Source of the DNA: Apus apus
Lineage: Eukaryota; Chordata; Aves; Apodiformes; Apodidae
NCBI RefSeq assembly: GCF_020740795.1
Contig: NC_067283.1
Location: 59,055,966-59,119,965 of the forward strand
DNA length: 64,000 nt
Reading direction: 5' to 3'
Positions within the stretch are counted from its first letter, which is position 1, and the number at the start of each line of letters is the position of its first letter. The notes beneath the pieces were generated by a model that worked only from the letters and a program-made list of their open reading frames with translations, ran no database searches and was not told the DNA's origin. Below, in pieces: positions 33,815 to 45,987 of this stretch. A program made the translations under genes and the position numbers.

Positions 33815-34068
33815 TGTCCTGGTTTGAGCCAGGATAGAACCAATTTTCTTTTTAGTAATTTTACTTTTCAGTTAAGTCTCTTCTGAACAGCTACACTTGC
33901 TGAAATTAACAGCATATTTTCAGTCAGTGTCTGCTTCAAGGACTGTTAACACCCAGTGGTTGTAGTTACAGCTTAAAGAATGGTATGCAGAACCAAGGCC
34001 ACTGCTTGGATCTGAGAAAACATCTCATGCCATTTGTTTAACTGCTGGCCCAGCATTAACCCATGACA
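33815..34068 (+). mobile_element. internally deleted LTR of the TGTCCTGGTTTGAGCC family
   Basis: Starts TGTCCTGGTTTGAGCCAGG like the solo LTR at 28146 and ends ATTAACCCATGACA at 34068. At 254 bases it is much shorter than the 702-bp relative, so the middle is missing. Flanking bases AAGTT and AGGTG match at only three of five positions, so a target duplication is doubtful. Confidence 0.72.
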
Positions 34069-34130
34069 AGGTGATTTTAACATCATCTTTTGAGGAAAGG
34101 TACAAAATTGACAGATCCTTTAGAGTAGAA

Positions 34131-35300
34131 TGAAGCTAACGTACAGAGTCTGTAGCACGGTAATTTCCCAGGCGACTGCAGTTGTTGGCAACACCAGGGG
34201 AGCTTGTGCTGACTCTAAGGACAGCAGCATGGAGGGCAGAGTGCAGGCATCACAGCCAGGCTCTGTTGTAAACATGGGGACATGAAGATACTATGGAACT
34301 GATTAAGCTGCAAATTCAGAGACATTATGGCTGAACTTTCTAATACACATGGGGTTGTGAAAGTCCTATAGAACTGACAAGTCGCCTATTTGATACCTTT
34401 GGCCAAAACACTGTCACTTTTTTGACAAATGACTGTCCTTGAGTGATCTTTGCTCATTATGACCTCATTATAACCCTAAACCACACCTACATTTCAAAAG
34501 CTACCCCCCTCTGAGGGAAAACCACCCCACTTGAGCATGCACTCTAAATTTTCTCTAGTCTATACCTTTAAAAGCAAAGCAAGAGAATTTTACACCAATC
34601 ATTATAAGGGTGTGCATGACTAGAGTCCCTCAAGCTCCACCTGTAAGATAACAACCCTATAAAATTGTCCTAAGAGGTGAAGGATGCTAAGAGGGAAGAT
34701 ACCATCAGTGTCAGGGAAGATATCATCGCCAGACCTTTGCCAGGATTACTCTTGACTTCTAGAATTAGCCAACAGGCTGAGCCTCTCTTCCCCCTCCCCT
34801 ATAGGGATGCCTCTGGGTAAGATGCAAACAGTTTGGTTACACTGAGTGTACCCATGGGAAACTTTGAAACCTCCCTACAGCTCCCTTTTTCTTTTTTTTT
34901 TTTTCCCCCCCCCTTTTCCTCTTCCTTTCTGATCACTTTGCTCATTAGTAGCCAGGCTGTATTACTCATATTCTTGGTGTTCGCACCTACTTTGTATACA
35001 GCTAATTTATCACAAGAAACTTGTTGCTTCAATAAATTGCACTATTCTTTGACCTAGCCAAGAATGTTGCTACTGGATGCAACCAGACCTTCGAAGTGTG
35101 GCTGTGCTAGTTCAGGTGGTGTGTGGCTAGGCAGGTGGTGTGATGTTCATAGTGGATCTAGACCCATGGTAGTTCAATAAAGGTATTGGACCCAACTGGA
35201 ATACTAATGCTTATTTGAGCATCACTCAGAAACTAACCCCAGCCACTCCCAGTCCCTCTGATAGCTGAGGATTGGCTGGAACACAAGGGGTTTCGTTTCT
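34131..35300 (+). mobile_element. LTR-like element A, copy 1
   Basis: Aligns by eye with 57470-58037. Shared blocks are TTTCCCAGGCGAC/TTTCCCAAGCAAC, GTTGGCAACAC, TTTGCTCATTAT, TTTTCTCTAGTCTATACCTT, AGAGAATTTTACACCA, AGCTCCACCTGTAAG, a TATA box (TATAAAA 34658-34664) and GGGCTGAGCCTCTCTTCCCCC in related form. An AATAAA is at 35031-35036. Both outer ends are approximate and no target duplication was found. A homopyrimidine run (about 34881-34930) lies inside. Confidence 0.6.
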
Positions 35301-36373
35301 GCCATATTACTTAGCCCTTTTTAAAGCAACACCATCTCAACAGGCCTATCTCTACATGTAAAATCTGTGTGAAGCTAATGCAACAGTAGCTACACACAGA
35401 GAAGAGCTAGCCCAAATAATTGTATTCCTGGGATAAACTGAACAGATCCTGGCAGATGTTCCTTTTATTTTTTTATTTTCAAGTCACAATGCCTGTGTAG
35501 CATGTATGGTTGAGTGGGCATTGCTAAAGGGTCTACAGGATACTAAAAATCCTCAGCTCTTAAGAATACAGATTTTAGTCTTATATTCTCACAGGGCAGA
35601 AGGGTACTATCTTCACTTGCTAAAGAGATTTTGTAATGGAAAAAAAATCTTTATTTTTTCCTTTGGCCATCCCTAAGTTTTTTTTATTAGGATTTTTACA
35701 GTTTCATGCTCAGAGATAAAAGGAACTTTACCTGTCAGTCACACTAAAACCAGTACATGGTGTCTATGTAGGAAGAAAAGCTATCTCAAGACAAAACTGT
35801 ATTAGATTTCACTTAAAACCCATTTCTAAATAAGGTTGTCCAGTGAGTGAGCACAGATTATACCACTTCAAGTTTGAGAACAACTGGAGAAAACACAGCG
35901 TAGCTGCAAGTTGTTTAGTTATGTTTCTTGTAGCTGCTAATCCAGTACCTCTGCTTCCAGAATACCACTGTTCCTGGGTTATTGTCACAATATTCTTTAT
36001 TATAATGTTCTAATTAAAAAACTTAACTCTTCTGTTTCTTGAAAAATCATGGTATTATTGATGCTGGGAAGCTGAAGAAGATTGCTATTTGTTAATAAAA
36101 GGTCCATACTTTATTTTGAATGCAATGTCCTCAAAACAATGTTCCATGTAGCAAATTACTTTCCTTGCAAGTAAAACATTTACACCACCACTCAAAGAAT
36201 GTGAGAAAAGTAGCTCAGGTTTTTGAGACTGAGGACTAATTTATGTTAACTAGCTCGTTAAGAAGATACTGATTCATCAGTTGGTGAATAACTACCATGG
36301 CAATTCAAGGATCATAACTGAGTTCTCAAAATGTTAATGATCAGCTTTACTCATTATTAAGACTAGGAAAATA
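35301..36373. other. unique-looking intergenic DNA
   Basis: About 1.1 kb without recognised gene or transposon on either strand. Confidence 0.5.
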
Positions 36374-37490
36374 AATCATAGAATCATAGCATCATGCTGG
36401 TTGGAAGGGACCTTGAAGATCATCAAGTCCAACCATAACCTAAATCCCCCTACCATAACCTAATTTACCCATTCAGTGCTTAAATCATGTCACTTAGCAC
36501 TATATCTGTATTTCTTTTAAATGCTTCCAGGGATAGTGACTCCACCACCTCCCTGGGCAGCCTGTTCCACTGTCCAACCACTCTTTTGGTAAAGAAATTC
36601 TTTCTAGTATCTAGTCTAAACCTCCCCTGGTGCAACTTCAGCCCATTTCCTCTCATCCTGTCATTACTCACTTGGGAGAAGAGGCCAGCTCCCACCTCCC
36701 TACAACCTCCTTTCAGGTAGTTGTAGAGAGAAATGAGGTCTCCCCTCAGCCTTCTCTTCTTCAAACTAAATAATCCCAGTTCCCTCAGCCTTTCCTAATA
36801 GGACTTATTCTCCAGACCTTTCACCAGCTTGGTAGCTCTCCTCTGGACATGCTCCAGCAACTCGACATCCTTCTTGTAGTGAGGGGCCCAGAACTGGACA
36901 TAGCACTTGAGGTGTGGCCTCACCAATGCTGAGGGGCACAATCACCTCTCTACTCCTGCTGGCCACACTATTCCTGATGCAGGCCAGGATGCCTTTTGCC
37001 TTCTTGGCCACCTGGGCACACTGTTGGCCGTCAACCAGCACCCCTAGGTCCTTCTCCACTTTCCAACCACTCATCCCCAAGTCTATAGCTTTGCACGGGG
37101 TTGTTGTGACCAAAGTGCAAGACCTGGCACTTGGCCTTGTTAAACCTCATACAACTGCCCTCAGCCCATCAATCCAGTCTGTCCAGGTCTCTCTGCAGAG
37201 CCTTCCTACCCTCTAGGAAATTGACACTTCCTCCCAGCTTAGTGTCATCTGCAAACTTACTTAGGAAGCATGCAATCCCTTCATCTAGATAATTGATGAA
37301 GATATTGAACAAGACTGGAACCAAAACTGAGCCCTGGGGGACACCACTGGTGACTGGCCACCAGCTGGATCCAACCCCCATTCAATACGTCTCTCTGGGC
37401 TTGGCCAACCAGCCAGCCAGTTTTTTTACCCAGCAGAGAGTGTACATCTCTATGCCATGAGCCACAAACTTCTCTAGGAAAATGGCGAAG
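36374..37490 (-). mobile_element. CR1 LINE 3' part, antisense
   Basis: Starts AATCATAGAATCATAGCATC on the plus strand and follows the CR1 3' end in reverse complement. Minus-strand frames encode [19 protein letters not shown] (36764-36480), a [20 protein letters not shown] block (37113-36805) and [21 protein letters not shown] (37381-37169). FADD is intact, but the frames are shifted relative to each other. 5'-truncated near 37490. Confidence 0.92.
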
Positions 37491-38021
37491 AAGAAATAGA
37501 TTCTGCTCAGAGGTGGTCATTCAGTGAGTATTTTCATGTGATTTATACATTCTTTAGCAATTTGCTTAACAACTGAACTGTAAAATAACTGCTGGTAACA
37601 AAGTTTATCTGCAAATACCATTTATTGCTACAATCCAGGAATTGATGTAGTAACACATTTATTGATCACTTTATTAACTAAAGATACAATTTTATACAGT
37701 TAGTCAACAGCAGTAGCATACTTTATGAGAAGCTATACTTTAAAATTGGTTTTTACAATATGGATTTTACTACAACTTTTCAAGCCAAGCTTTTACAGTG
37801 CTAATCAAACAACTGCTGTACTTGAACATTTTTCTTAAAGCATCAATAATAATGTTGGAGACAAAGTAGCTTTTCTATTGTTAATGTGGGTTTAGATTTT
37901 AACAAGACAACTTTGAAAGGTTTAAAGCATCCATAACAATATAATTACTTTAACATTCACATTGATAAAGTGATACATTTAATACTTTCTAGCATTAATA
38001 AACAGTGTAAAAATATATTGC

Positions 38022-38041
38022 ATATATATATATATATATAA
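38022..38041. repeat. (TA)n microsatellite
   Basis: About ten TA units, uninterrupted. Confidence 0.85.
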
Positions 38042-40052
38042 ATTTGTTTCCTTTTCCTGAAAAAACCTAGTACAAACTAGTAGTATATGATCCCCCTTCA
38101 AGTTTCTTTTACTTATTTTAAAGATTGAATAGTAGTAGTTTTAAATTAACAGAAATGAATACATGGAAATAGGGAATCACTGTTGTGCTTCCCCATAACT
38201 TCTTGTCATGGTCACTAAGCATATTAACCTCTTGGTAATGGTGGTTCCATTTTTGCTAATACCAGTTAGGATTTTGGCACTGACTGCAGAGGGGATAAGA
38301 TTTTGACCAGTGTGCTTTGCACTGGATTGTGCCTGGCCCCATTAATCAAGTGGTTAAAAATCTTTACTTAGGATATATTTATTAATTATAGTTAAGAGTA
38401 CAAAATGCTATACTCAAGTTGTTAATTTCCTCAATGAAAAAAAAAAAGGTTCAGTGTTAAATCAGTGGGGGAAAAGTAAACTTGTAAGGTTAAATAATCA
38501 TGTACAATTTTTATTGTGTTGAAAATTTCACAGTGAACTCAGGCTAGTATAGCTGAATGTTAATGTTTGCAACGTCTACAATTATAAATATTGCAAGTAA
38601 TTATTAGCAGACAGCAGCTTCATGGTTTTTTGGACCAAGATTAAAGACAAATTTTAAAAAAGAACAAGAAACAGTAAGATTTACTGAAGATTTTTAAAAA
38701 TCTGTACTGTGCTATATCAAGACTGTATCAAGACCTATCTCGATATTACAACTACTTAATAATTAAATTTTTAGTAGTGCTCAAGGTAATCAAAGACAAA
38801 ATAGTTTTTCCTCTTCACTTTATGATCTGATCCTGACAACATGTGCATCCAGATTTGTGCAAATAAGGATTCAAAAAATGAAAACCAAATTAGAAATAGA
38901 TGTTGGTACAACATGGACAGAAAAACAAGCCAGCAAACAAGCCAGCATAATGTGTATAAATAAATGGTTCATGACTGAAGGAAACCAACCTCAAACATGT
39001 ATTTCTCCTGTAATATTTAAATATGTGAAACACAAAACGTTGCTAAGAATGAACTTCAATATACTTACCCAACATTGACCATTTCTCTGTTTTACAGACC
39101 GTAAAGGCAAATTAGATTGTATTATAACTGTTATACAAAACATTTTCCTTGCTGCAATAATTTGCCACAACTGATTTATTCTGAACCCAGCACAAAGATA
39201 AACACAAAGCCACTTTTGTTGCATCCTGTAACTTGTTTTTGTCCTTGTTTTTGACCTTGCATTTCATAACACTACAGTGTTAAAAGAAGTAGTTTGCCAA
39301 CAGGATTTCATATGAGACATAAGTTTGTAGGTTCACTGACTCCACACAAAGCCTTTGTAAAGAGTTATTTAACATTAATATTACAGACATACAGCATTTC
39401 AGCTACATTAATACAACCCTATTTAAAAGAGCTTAGGCTTTGTTACTTCATATTATTTAATTACTTCAATTACATTATTTAATTACTTTGCTTAAAAATC
39501 ACATTTGAACAAATGCAAGTGTACAGAAACGCATCTGATGTAAACTGGAGCTCAGCATAATTCAACACTGTGAGGATACAGATTGCCATCTATTTTCTTA
39601 TTTTGTTGATAATCCGTAATATAGCTCCTGATAAAAAATGTAAAGATGGATGAGTACCAGTGTATTTTTAGGGTTATATCTTTAATTATCTTGAATGTTA
39701 CTTTATTCACATTTGTGATTGGTTATGAAAAATGTGCAAAGTAAAAGAAAAATCTTGAATAAAGAAAACTGAAGGTAAGGGTAAATTATGGTGAGTGTTA
39801 TCTTTAAGATCTTTACAAATGTTTATAGGAAAACTCACTTCGTACAGTGCCATAAGCTTTACAGTAACTCACAAAAAAAGATGCTGTATAATTATATTTG
39901 AAAATTAATTCATTGGCTGTTTACCTACAAAATAATATGGTAGGTGCTTAACACTTTTCTGAATTGTGTCAGTCAGCTGGGCAATCAATGTCAACTTCCA
40001 AATGTAAGGGTTTTAAAAAAAAGCCCCTTCTGTAGTCTTGCCACTCATGTGG

Positions 40053-40053
40053 C

Positions 40054-40085
<32 letters not shown>

Positions 40086-40097
40086 ATATACATATAT
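40053..40097. repeat. (AT)n(GT)n(AT)n compound microsatellite
   Basis: ATATATAT, then about a dozen GT units, then ATATACATAT. Likely polymorphic. Confidence 0.88.
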
Positions 40098-43000
40098 TCA
40101 AAAGTAGCGCATGTGTGAATGCATGTATGTATTATGAAAGCAATTTATTTTTTTTTAAAGTCATGTCAGACAACCAGTTTTGCAAATGTCTGTCAGCTAA
40201 TATGCTGAGGTGTTTTTTTTTCCCTTTTGTCAGGCTTGGTCTTGCCAAAGTCTGCCTAGAGTGGATGATCAATTAGTTTGAATGAAATTAGCCAATTCAA
40301 ACATTTTCTGACAACAAAGTAAAGAGTTATATCTTAAACTTGTTTTGAAATCCACCTTTTCCATATTGATTTTGAAGTACTATAGCTAAGGTAATATACT
40401 CAAAAACATGAACAAATATATTACAGTTATTTCACCCCGCAAAAACAAATTACTTGGACAATTAAAATGTGGAAGTTTTACATGCAATTTCTTTAGCTTC
40501 CTGAAGCACCAATCTTAGCTGGGATATCTTTCAAACCATTGTTTTTGAGTTTAATAAACAAGTATGAATGCAATTAAAGGTCTCTCACTAGTTTTAGCAT
40601 TCTGAGGACTTAAAAAGAACATCCCAGTCCATCATTTCCAGCTTATATTAGGTAAGCCAAACAGATACTTGCATGCACAAAATGTGTAACTGTATGTCTA
40701 GATGTTATTTTATGGGCAAACGCTTCAAATGCAGGAGGCACATATGTATCACGTTGAGGCACTCCAGACTGTGAGAATTTCGCACAGGTTTGAGATCTGT
40801 CATTATGCTTCAGGTACTTAATTTTATAAAGGTCTACAGAAGACTTAAGTCCATAGGCATTGTACAATAGTCTTCTTCCCTGTTCCCACCTGAATATACC
40901 ACAACTTTGTATTTACAAACTGATGATCAGCTGTGTGTATACACAGTGAGCGTAAGATTGCTTCACAAAGTTGGAGCAAAGGAAGACATAAGGTCCTTGC
41001 AGGGCATAATTTTAAATAGTCTCGTGAGAGCACTCAAGAGGAAATCTTGCTCTCACACTGACTCTCTCCTTACTGCCTCACTATGGAGAAACTCTTCTTG
41101 TCACATCAAGTCTACTTAGAATCATTTGAAAAGTGATTTTCCCCAGAAATTGGAACAGGGTGTAAAAACATCAAAGCCTCCTTACATGACTTACTTTCAC
41201 AGTAAGGAGGGACAATGGCAGTGTCACCAGCTGGTCTGGACAGCACTGGCCGCAGAACTAGAGTTTTGGCCCTAATAAGAATTAAGGTTTGGATCAACAT
41301 TTATGCGGTTTAATTACTTAGCTGGATCCAAAAAGTATGTGTATGCACACACAAATCTGTACAAGTATTGTGTATTACATTACACATTACCAAGAAATAG
41401 ACAAGTCAAGAACATAATATTGTACAAACAATGTACAAAAAGCTCTAGTAATTTTGGCACACACTCAATGATAACTGTCAGTTAAGAGGATATGTACTAA
41501 TGCAGCACATTAGCATTTGCTCTGTCTTGAAGGAAAAGGGTTTGATTCTTGGCCAGTGCAAACAGAGAATTCTCATTCATGCATGACAAACACAATCTCC
41601 CAGAATACATGCACCACTGAAAGGCAGGGCTGTGTTTTGAGTGTCATACATGCAAGCACAAATAATTAAAATGTATTTTAAAACTATGACAAGCCTTAGG
41701 GAAAAAACCTATCCATTACAAATTTAAAGTTTTGGGTTTGGAGAAAGATACACAAGGGTTTTCTCTGTCTGTGGTTATAGATGGCTGGGATACCTATCAC
41801 TCGCAAGCTAAACCCATAGCAGTAATTTGCCTTTTAGGTCTGGCTAATTCCAGCTACCATAAAAATATCGAGCCAATAGATGCAAAATATGAGTGACTGA
41901 GATACTAATTCATGAACAAAGCTTTCTATAATGCCAAAAAGTTGTCAGGGGATATTTTAATTTAGGTACGGTCAATAAAGTACACATAAAATATCATACT
42001 CGGATCCAAAATATCCTTGAAAGACCATCTCTATGCTGATGAAAAAAGTTGTGATATGTGAGTAGTTTTGAAAACTCCCTTTCCCTTCCTTAAAGTGAAA
42101 AAGAGATAAGAAATATTGTAGGTTTAAAAAAAAAAAATAAATGTGGCCACTGTCCAAAGTTCAATATTTCTTTTGGGACAGATAAGTTTGTGTTCTGCTG
42201 TAATATTTAAGGGTTTAATTTTAAATGAACAGTGTGATTTGAGTTTGTTCTTTATGGCAGTTATTGCTAAAAAGCTACTTGAACTTTCTGATTGCATTTC
42301 TTTTGGTAGAATGTTCAGTGGTAACGAAAGCAGAGATAATTAGGACCAATGGGGTTTTACAGATGCCACATAGAAGCATGCTGCATAGTGCTGAAAATCA
42401 GACTGGAAAGTTAGATGAAATTAGTTCAGATGCCTCCAAAAAAGGAAACGAGTGTAAGCCTTATTAGGTACCCACATCCTTACTTCAGACATGACATTTA
42501 CTTGAAGTCTGGAGTATGGTCCAGAGGAAGAGCATATGCTCTACAACACTTTAAGGGTTGAAAGAAAGCACCCCCTGCAAGTCCTGAGCTATCCCTTTCC
42601 CTCATCTTTGAGGCACCAGATGTACTTATGTCCTGAGAGTTGAGGGAATGGTGGATGAACAAGAAGAGGGACTTTGCTTCACTCCCAAGCAGTCCTGGAA
42701 CTTCTAGCTTGCATTCAAGCTAGTACTTAGGCTTTTAATTTCCTCCAGATATTAGTGAAAAAGTAATAGCTTAAGTAGTTGGCTGAAACCCTAATACACA
42801 GCTGCATATGCTGCTTTTATTCATAGCTCTTATCTTCCTAATAAAGGGAAAAGTACTATGTTGCTAGCCACAACTTCCCTTTGTCACTGTCATATCAGAT
42901 TGACTTATTTTCATGCATCAGTTTGATTGAGCTTTGACACCATCCAACTGTAGAAACAAAGAATAAAAACAAAGTGTCTTCCTCAAAATAAAATACTGCT

Positions 43001-45594
43001 ATCTGAAGCATATACTCAGGTCCTGATCTATAGCTTACTACACCATTGAAAGTATGTCTAAAAACTTTGCATGAGTTCCATACAAAGTGCTCTGGTTCAT
43101 GGCAGGGATTTTATACTGGACAAGTAATGCAAGATAAACTCTGGCAGAACCCCATCTAGTTCCATCAGCCTCTTCCAAGCAGAGTAGCTCAATTTTGAGT
43201 AGTGTCAGCTTCAATCTGTCCACATTCTCAATTCCTTTGCATGCTGGTCTCTCTCACACTGTGAGCTAGCAACATAAAATCTAATCATACCATAAAACAT
43301 TTCTAACCAATCACTGCTCCTGTGTAGCAACAATCTGGAATTACTGACACTTAGTATTTGGGTACCTCAGAAAGCCTGTCACTTTTGCACCACAGGTTAA
43401 TTATCACCTGATGTACCAGACAAGACAGCTAGCTAGCAGCAAAAAGCCAGATCACAATATGCTGAAAAGGCTCTGCAGTAAACTGGACTTCACCCTTCAT
43501 TGGGCTGTGTCCAGTTCTTTTCAGTTATCAGTGAGTTATAAATCAATTCTTAAAGCAGGGATAATGGTTTTGCATGTAACTTAGCTGAAGGATTTACCAA
43601 GAGTTAGAGGCTTCTTCCCTCTTCAGGTGCACAGGCATCAGTGATGTAGAAGAAGGTTCTCTACATTTAGACAGTTCACTACCATGCTGGAATAATGAAG
43701 CCATTGTTTGTATAATAGTATGCTATTTTCTGCCTCTGGGTGTGACAGGTCACCAGTGCAAGGCAGGAATGGATAATCCTTCATTCTGTGCAGAGTTTTT
43801 TGTCAAGAAAAATGGGTAACTCTTGAAAAGACTTCACAAAGCTGCATGCTTCTCATTCTGAGAATCCTTACATAAATCAAAAATACTCCCAGGTAACCAA
43901 GAGCCAACCATAGAAAAAGCAATTTAAATCTTTACAAGAACAAGTGCTAAGTTTTGGCAAACTTCCTCCCTCCTCAAAACAAAACCACCAAAAAATTATA
44001 AACAAATAAAAAATCTCCAAGTCCACAAGGAAGTCCTTGCCCTTGTTTGCTACTGTTGCTTTGGTTTCAGGCCATGTATGGGCTCAGAGTCATTGGCTGC
44101 AAAGTTACAAGGCAGGTTAACATTCAATGTCAAAGAAAAAAAACATTAACAGTTTAAGGGCTGAAATCAAGTGCTCTGTTTCTGAACATTGGCCAAATAC
44201 AGACTGTTGACCTGCATGGCACAGGACAGTACACACTGCCTACTATATTTTATGTTTTCTGAGTGGCATGCTGATATGGGTTAGGGGAATTAACCCTTAT
44301 TCAGAGATGAAAATGAAAATCGGCGGATGAGGTCTTTTTGAAAGAAGCAGAACTGCTAACTGTGATTTTTGAATACTGAAAATTCTATCTTTCATAAATT
44401 TACAGAAGCAGAGTGATACATTAGGGTATTTGTTCAGCTCTTGCAGAAAATTGGACCAAGCCTTCTATGTCCTTCTTTAACCAATATAAAACATTAGTTA
44501 TTTTTATTCCTATTAAGTTGTTTTGGCATTTTGGGCCCAAGGGAGGTCACATCAAGTTGCCTGTACCTTAAGCCTGTGGAATTGGTTCTTCTTTTATAGC
44601 AGTGGAAAGCCATTCCCATCAATACTATTACTCCCAAGTTAGGCAGCAACAGTGAACAAAGAATCAAATCCCTTAGCTTCAAACAAATCTTACATAAAAA
44701 GTAGCCCAGTTATAATAGTATATTTTTTGTGGGCAAATTGCACCAAATTACATTGATGTAAATGGTAAATGCCCTTATTCCAAGGGGCTATAAACTTTCC
44801 TTACATATGTTACAGCTTAAAGGGAATATGTGCCCATGTATGAGCATAATAACATTCACTTAATAGCAATCCAATTGGCAGTGTTTAGTCATATTCAATA
44901 TTTTAAAGTATTATTAGCTTAATGCCCCCTTCACTTCAAATGTGAAGCAGTGTAAACTTGAAAATACACTGCAAAAAGCTCGAGTACACTTTCTCAGTAA
45001 GTTCTTGTGCCTCACCTCTCAGGTTAGTACAATAACTCCATCCAAATCCAGCCAGTCAGAACCATGCTACAGTACATAGTAACAAGCATGAAGTATAGAC
45101 AGGAGGAAAGTAAGGGCTGGTATTTTCCACCTCGCTGTTGACATAAAATACTTTAGAACCTATATTGTCTTTTTTAAAAAAGAAAAATTAAATCTGTTTT
45201 TCATGAGTGGTGTATGACATTTACAGACTAGCACCTTGTATATTACAACCACTTACTCCCCAGTAGTATATTGTTGAGTGTTTTAAATAAAGTGTCAGAT
45301 CCCATATAAGACATCTAAAAAAACTCCAACAAAACAGTAGTCAAATCAAACTGCATAAATAATGGTATATTCTTCAGAAAGATGGCTATGAAAGATCCTC
45401 TTTTCAAGAGGTTCTAGTTGACATCCTCAGGGCAACCTGATATTTAGGAATGTTTGAGATGTCTTCCTTGAATTAATGAAGTGTATATCTCTGCTCTTGA
45501 CTTTCTGGGTTCTGGTTGTTTTTTTTTTATTTGTTTGTTGTTTTTTTAAAATCTAAAGCTCAGCAAAATTATGTATTTTTTTTGTACTGATATA

Positions 45595-45600
45595 TTTATT
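45595..45600 (-). terminator. TPPP: proximal polyadenylation signal of TPPP (candidate)
   Basis: TTTATT on the plus strand is AATAAA on the minus strand, about 195 bases after the TPPP stop codon. It is the first canonical signal I found downstream of the stop. Usage cannot be judged from sequence. Confidence 0.4.
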
Positions 45601-45792
45601 GTTGCCAATATACACATGAGGAATGTAATGAAGTGGTGTTATGCTGCAAGTAGCTCAGCAGATGTTGAAATCAGTTCCAGTTCCAGTCTTAGCACTCACA
45701 ATAACCAAAACATGTGGGATTCATCTACCTCATTCTTACAAATATGTTCTCTTTCCCCTCTCTTGCTCCCTCTGTGTTGTAAGCTCTCGGCC

Positions 45793-45987
45793 TTACTTGC
45801 TTCCTTGTACTTTATGATCATATGTGCCTGCATGCTTATAGCCGGATACATATCCTGAAGCATCCACCAGATCTTCTCGGCCAGCTTTGCCTTTTCCTTT
45901 CCCACTGGGATCAAATCTCTCTTTGTGAGAACCTGTGAATTTTGATGTATCTGTAAGACGTGATACTGTTGGAGATGAAATGGCTTT
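45793..45987 (-). CDS. TPPP: TPPP last coding exon (tubulin polymerization-promoting protein)
   Basis: TPPP (p25-alpha) binds and bundles microtubules and is abundant in oligodendrocytes of vertebrates. This exon encodes 64 residues and a TAA stop (complement of 45793-45795). It begins [13 protein letters not shown], passes through [18 protein letters not shown] and ends [21 protein letters not shown]. That is the conserved C-terminal part of the p25-alpha domain. The GYKHAGTYD and VQG-K ending fits TPPP rather than TPPP2 or TPPP3. The exon starts in phase 0 right after a strong acceptor: a long polypyrimidine tract and CCAATAG (AG at 45988-45989). No stop or frameshift disturbs it. The 195 bases correspond to about the last 30 percent of the roughly 219-residue family protein. 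Upstream exons were not found to the right. Confidence 0.92.
   Translation of the reverse strand, partial: KAISSPTVSRLTDTSKFTGSHKERFDPSGKGKGKAGREDLVDASGYVSGYKHAGTYDHKVQGSK

Larger units (their letters stand above)
37491..45792 (-). other. TPPP: repeat-poor region downstream of the TPPP stop; possible long 3' UTR
   Basis: These 8.3 kb lie directly downstream of the TPPP stop codon on the minus strand and contain no recognised CR1 or LTR, only short simple repeats. A proximal polyadenylation signal is at 45595-45600, and paired minus-strand AATAAA signals lie near 37660-37675. Mammalian TPPP has a long 3' UTR as far as I recall, so part of this could be transcribed. The extent is not visible from sequence alone. 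No other exon was recognised. Confidence 0.45.

Noticed and set aside
33810..34073. Target-site duplication for the short TGTCCTGG LTR
   Set aside because: AAGTT and AGGTG agree at only three of five positions, so it was not claimed.
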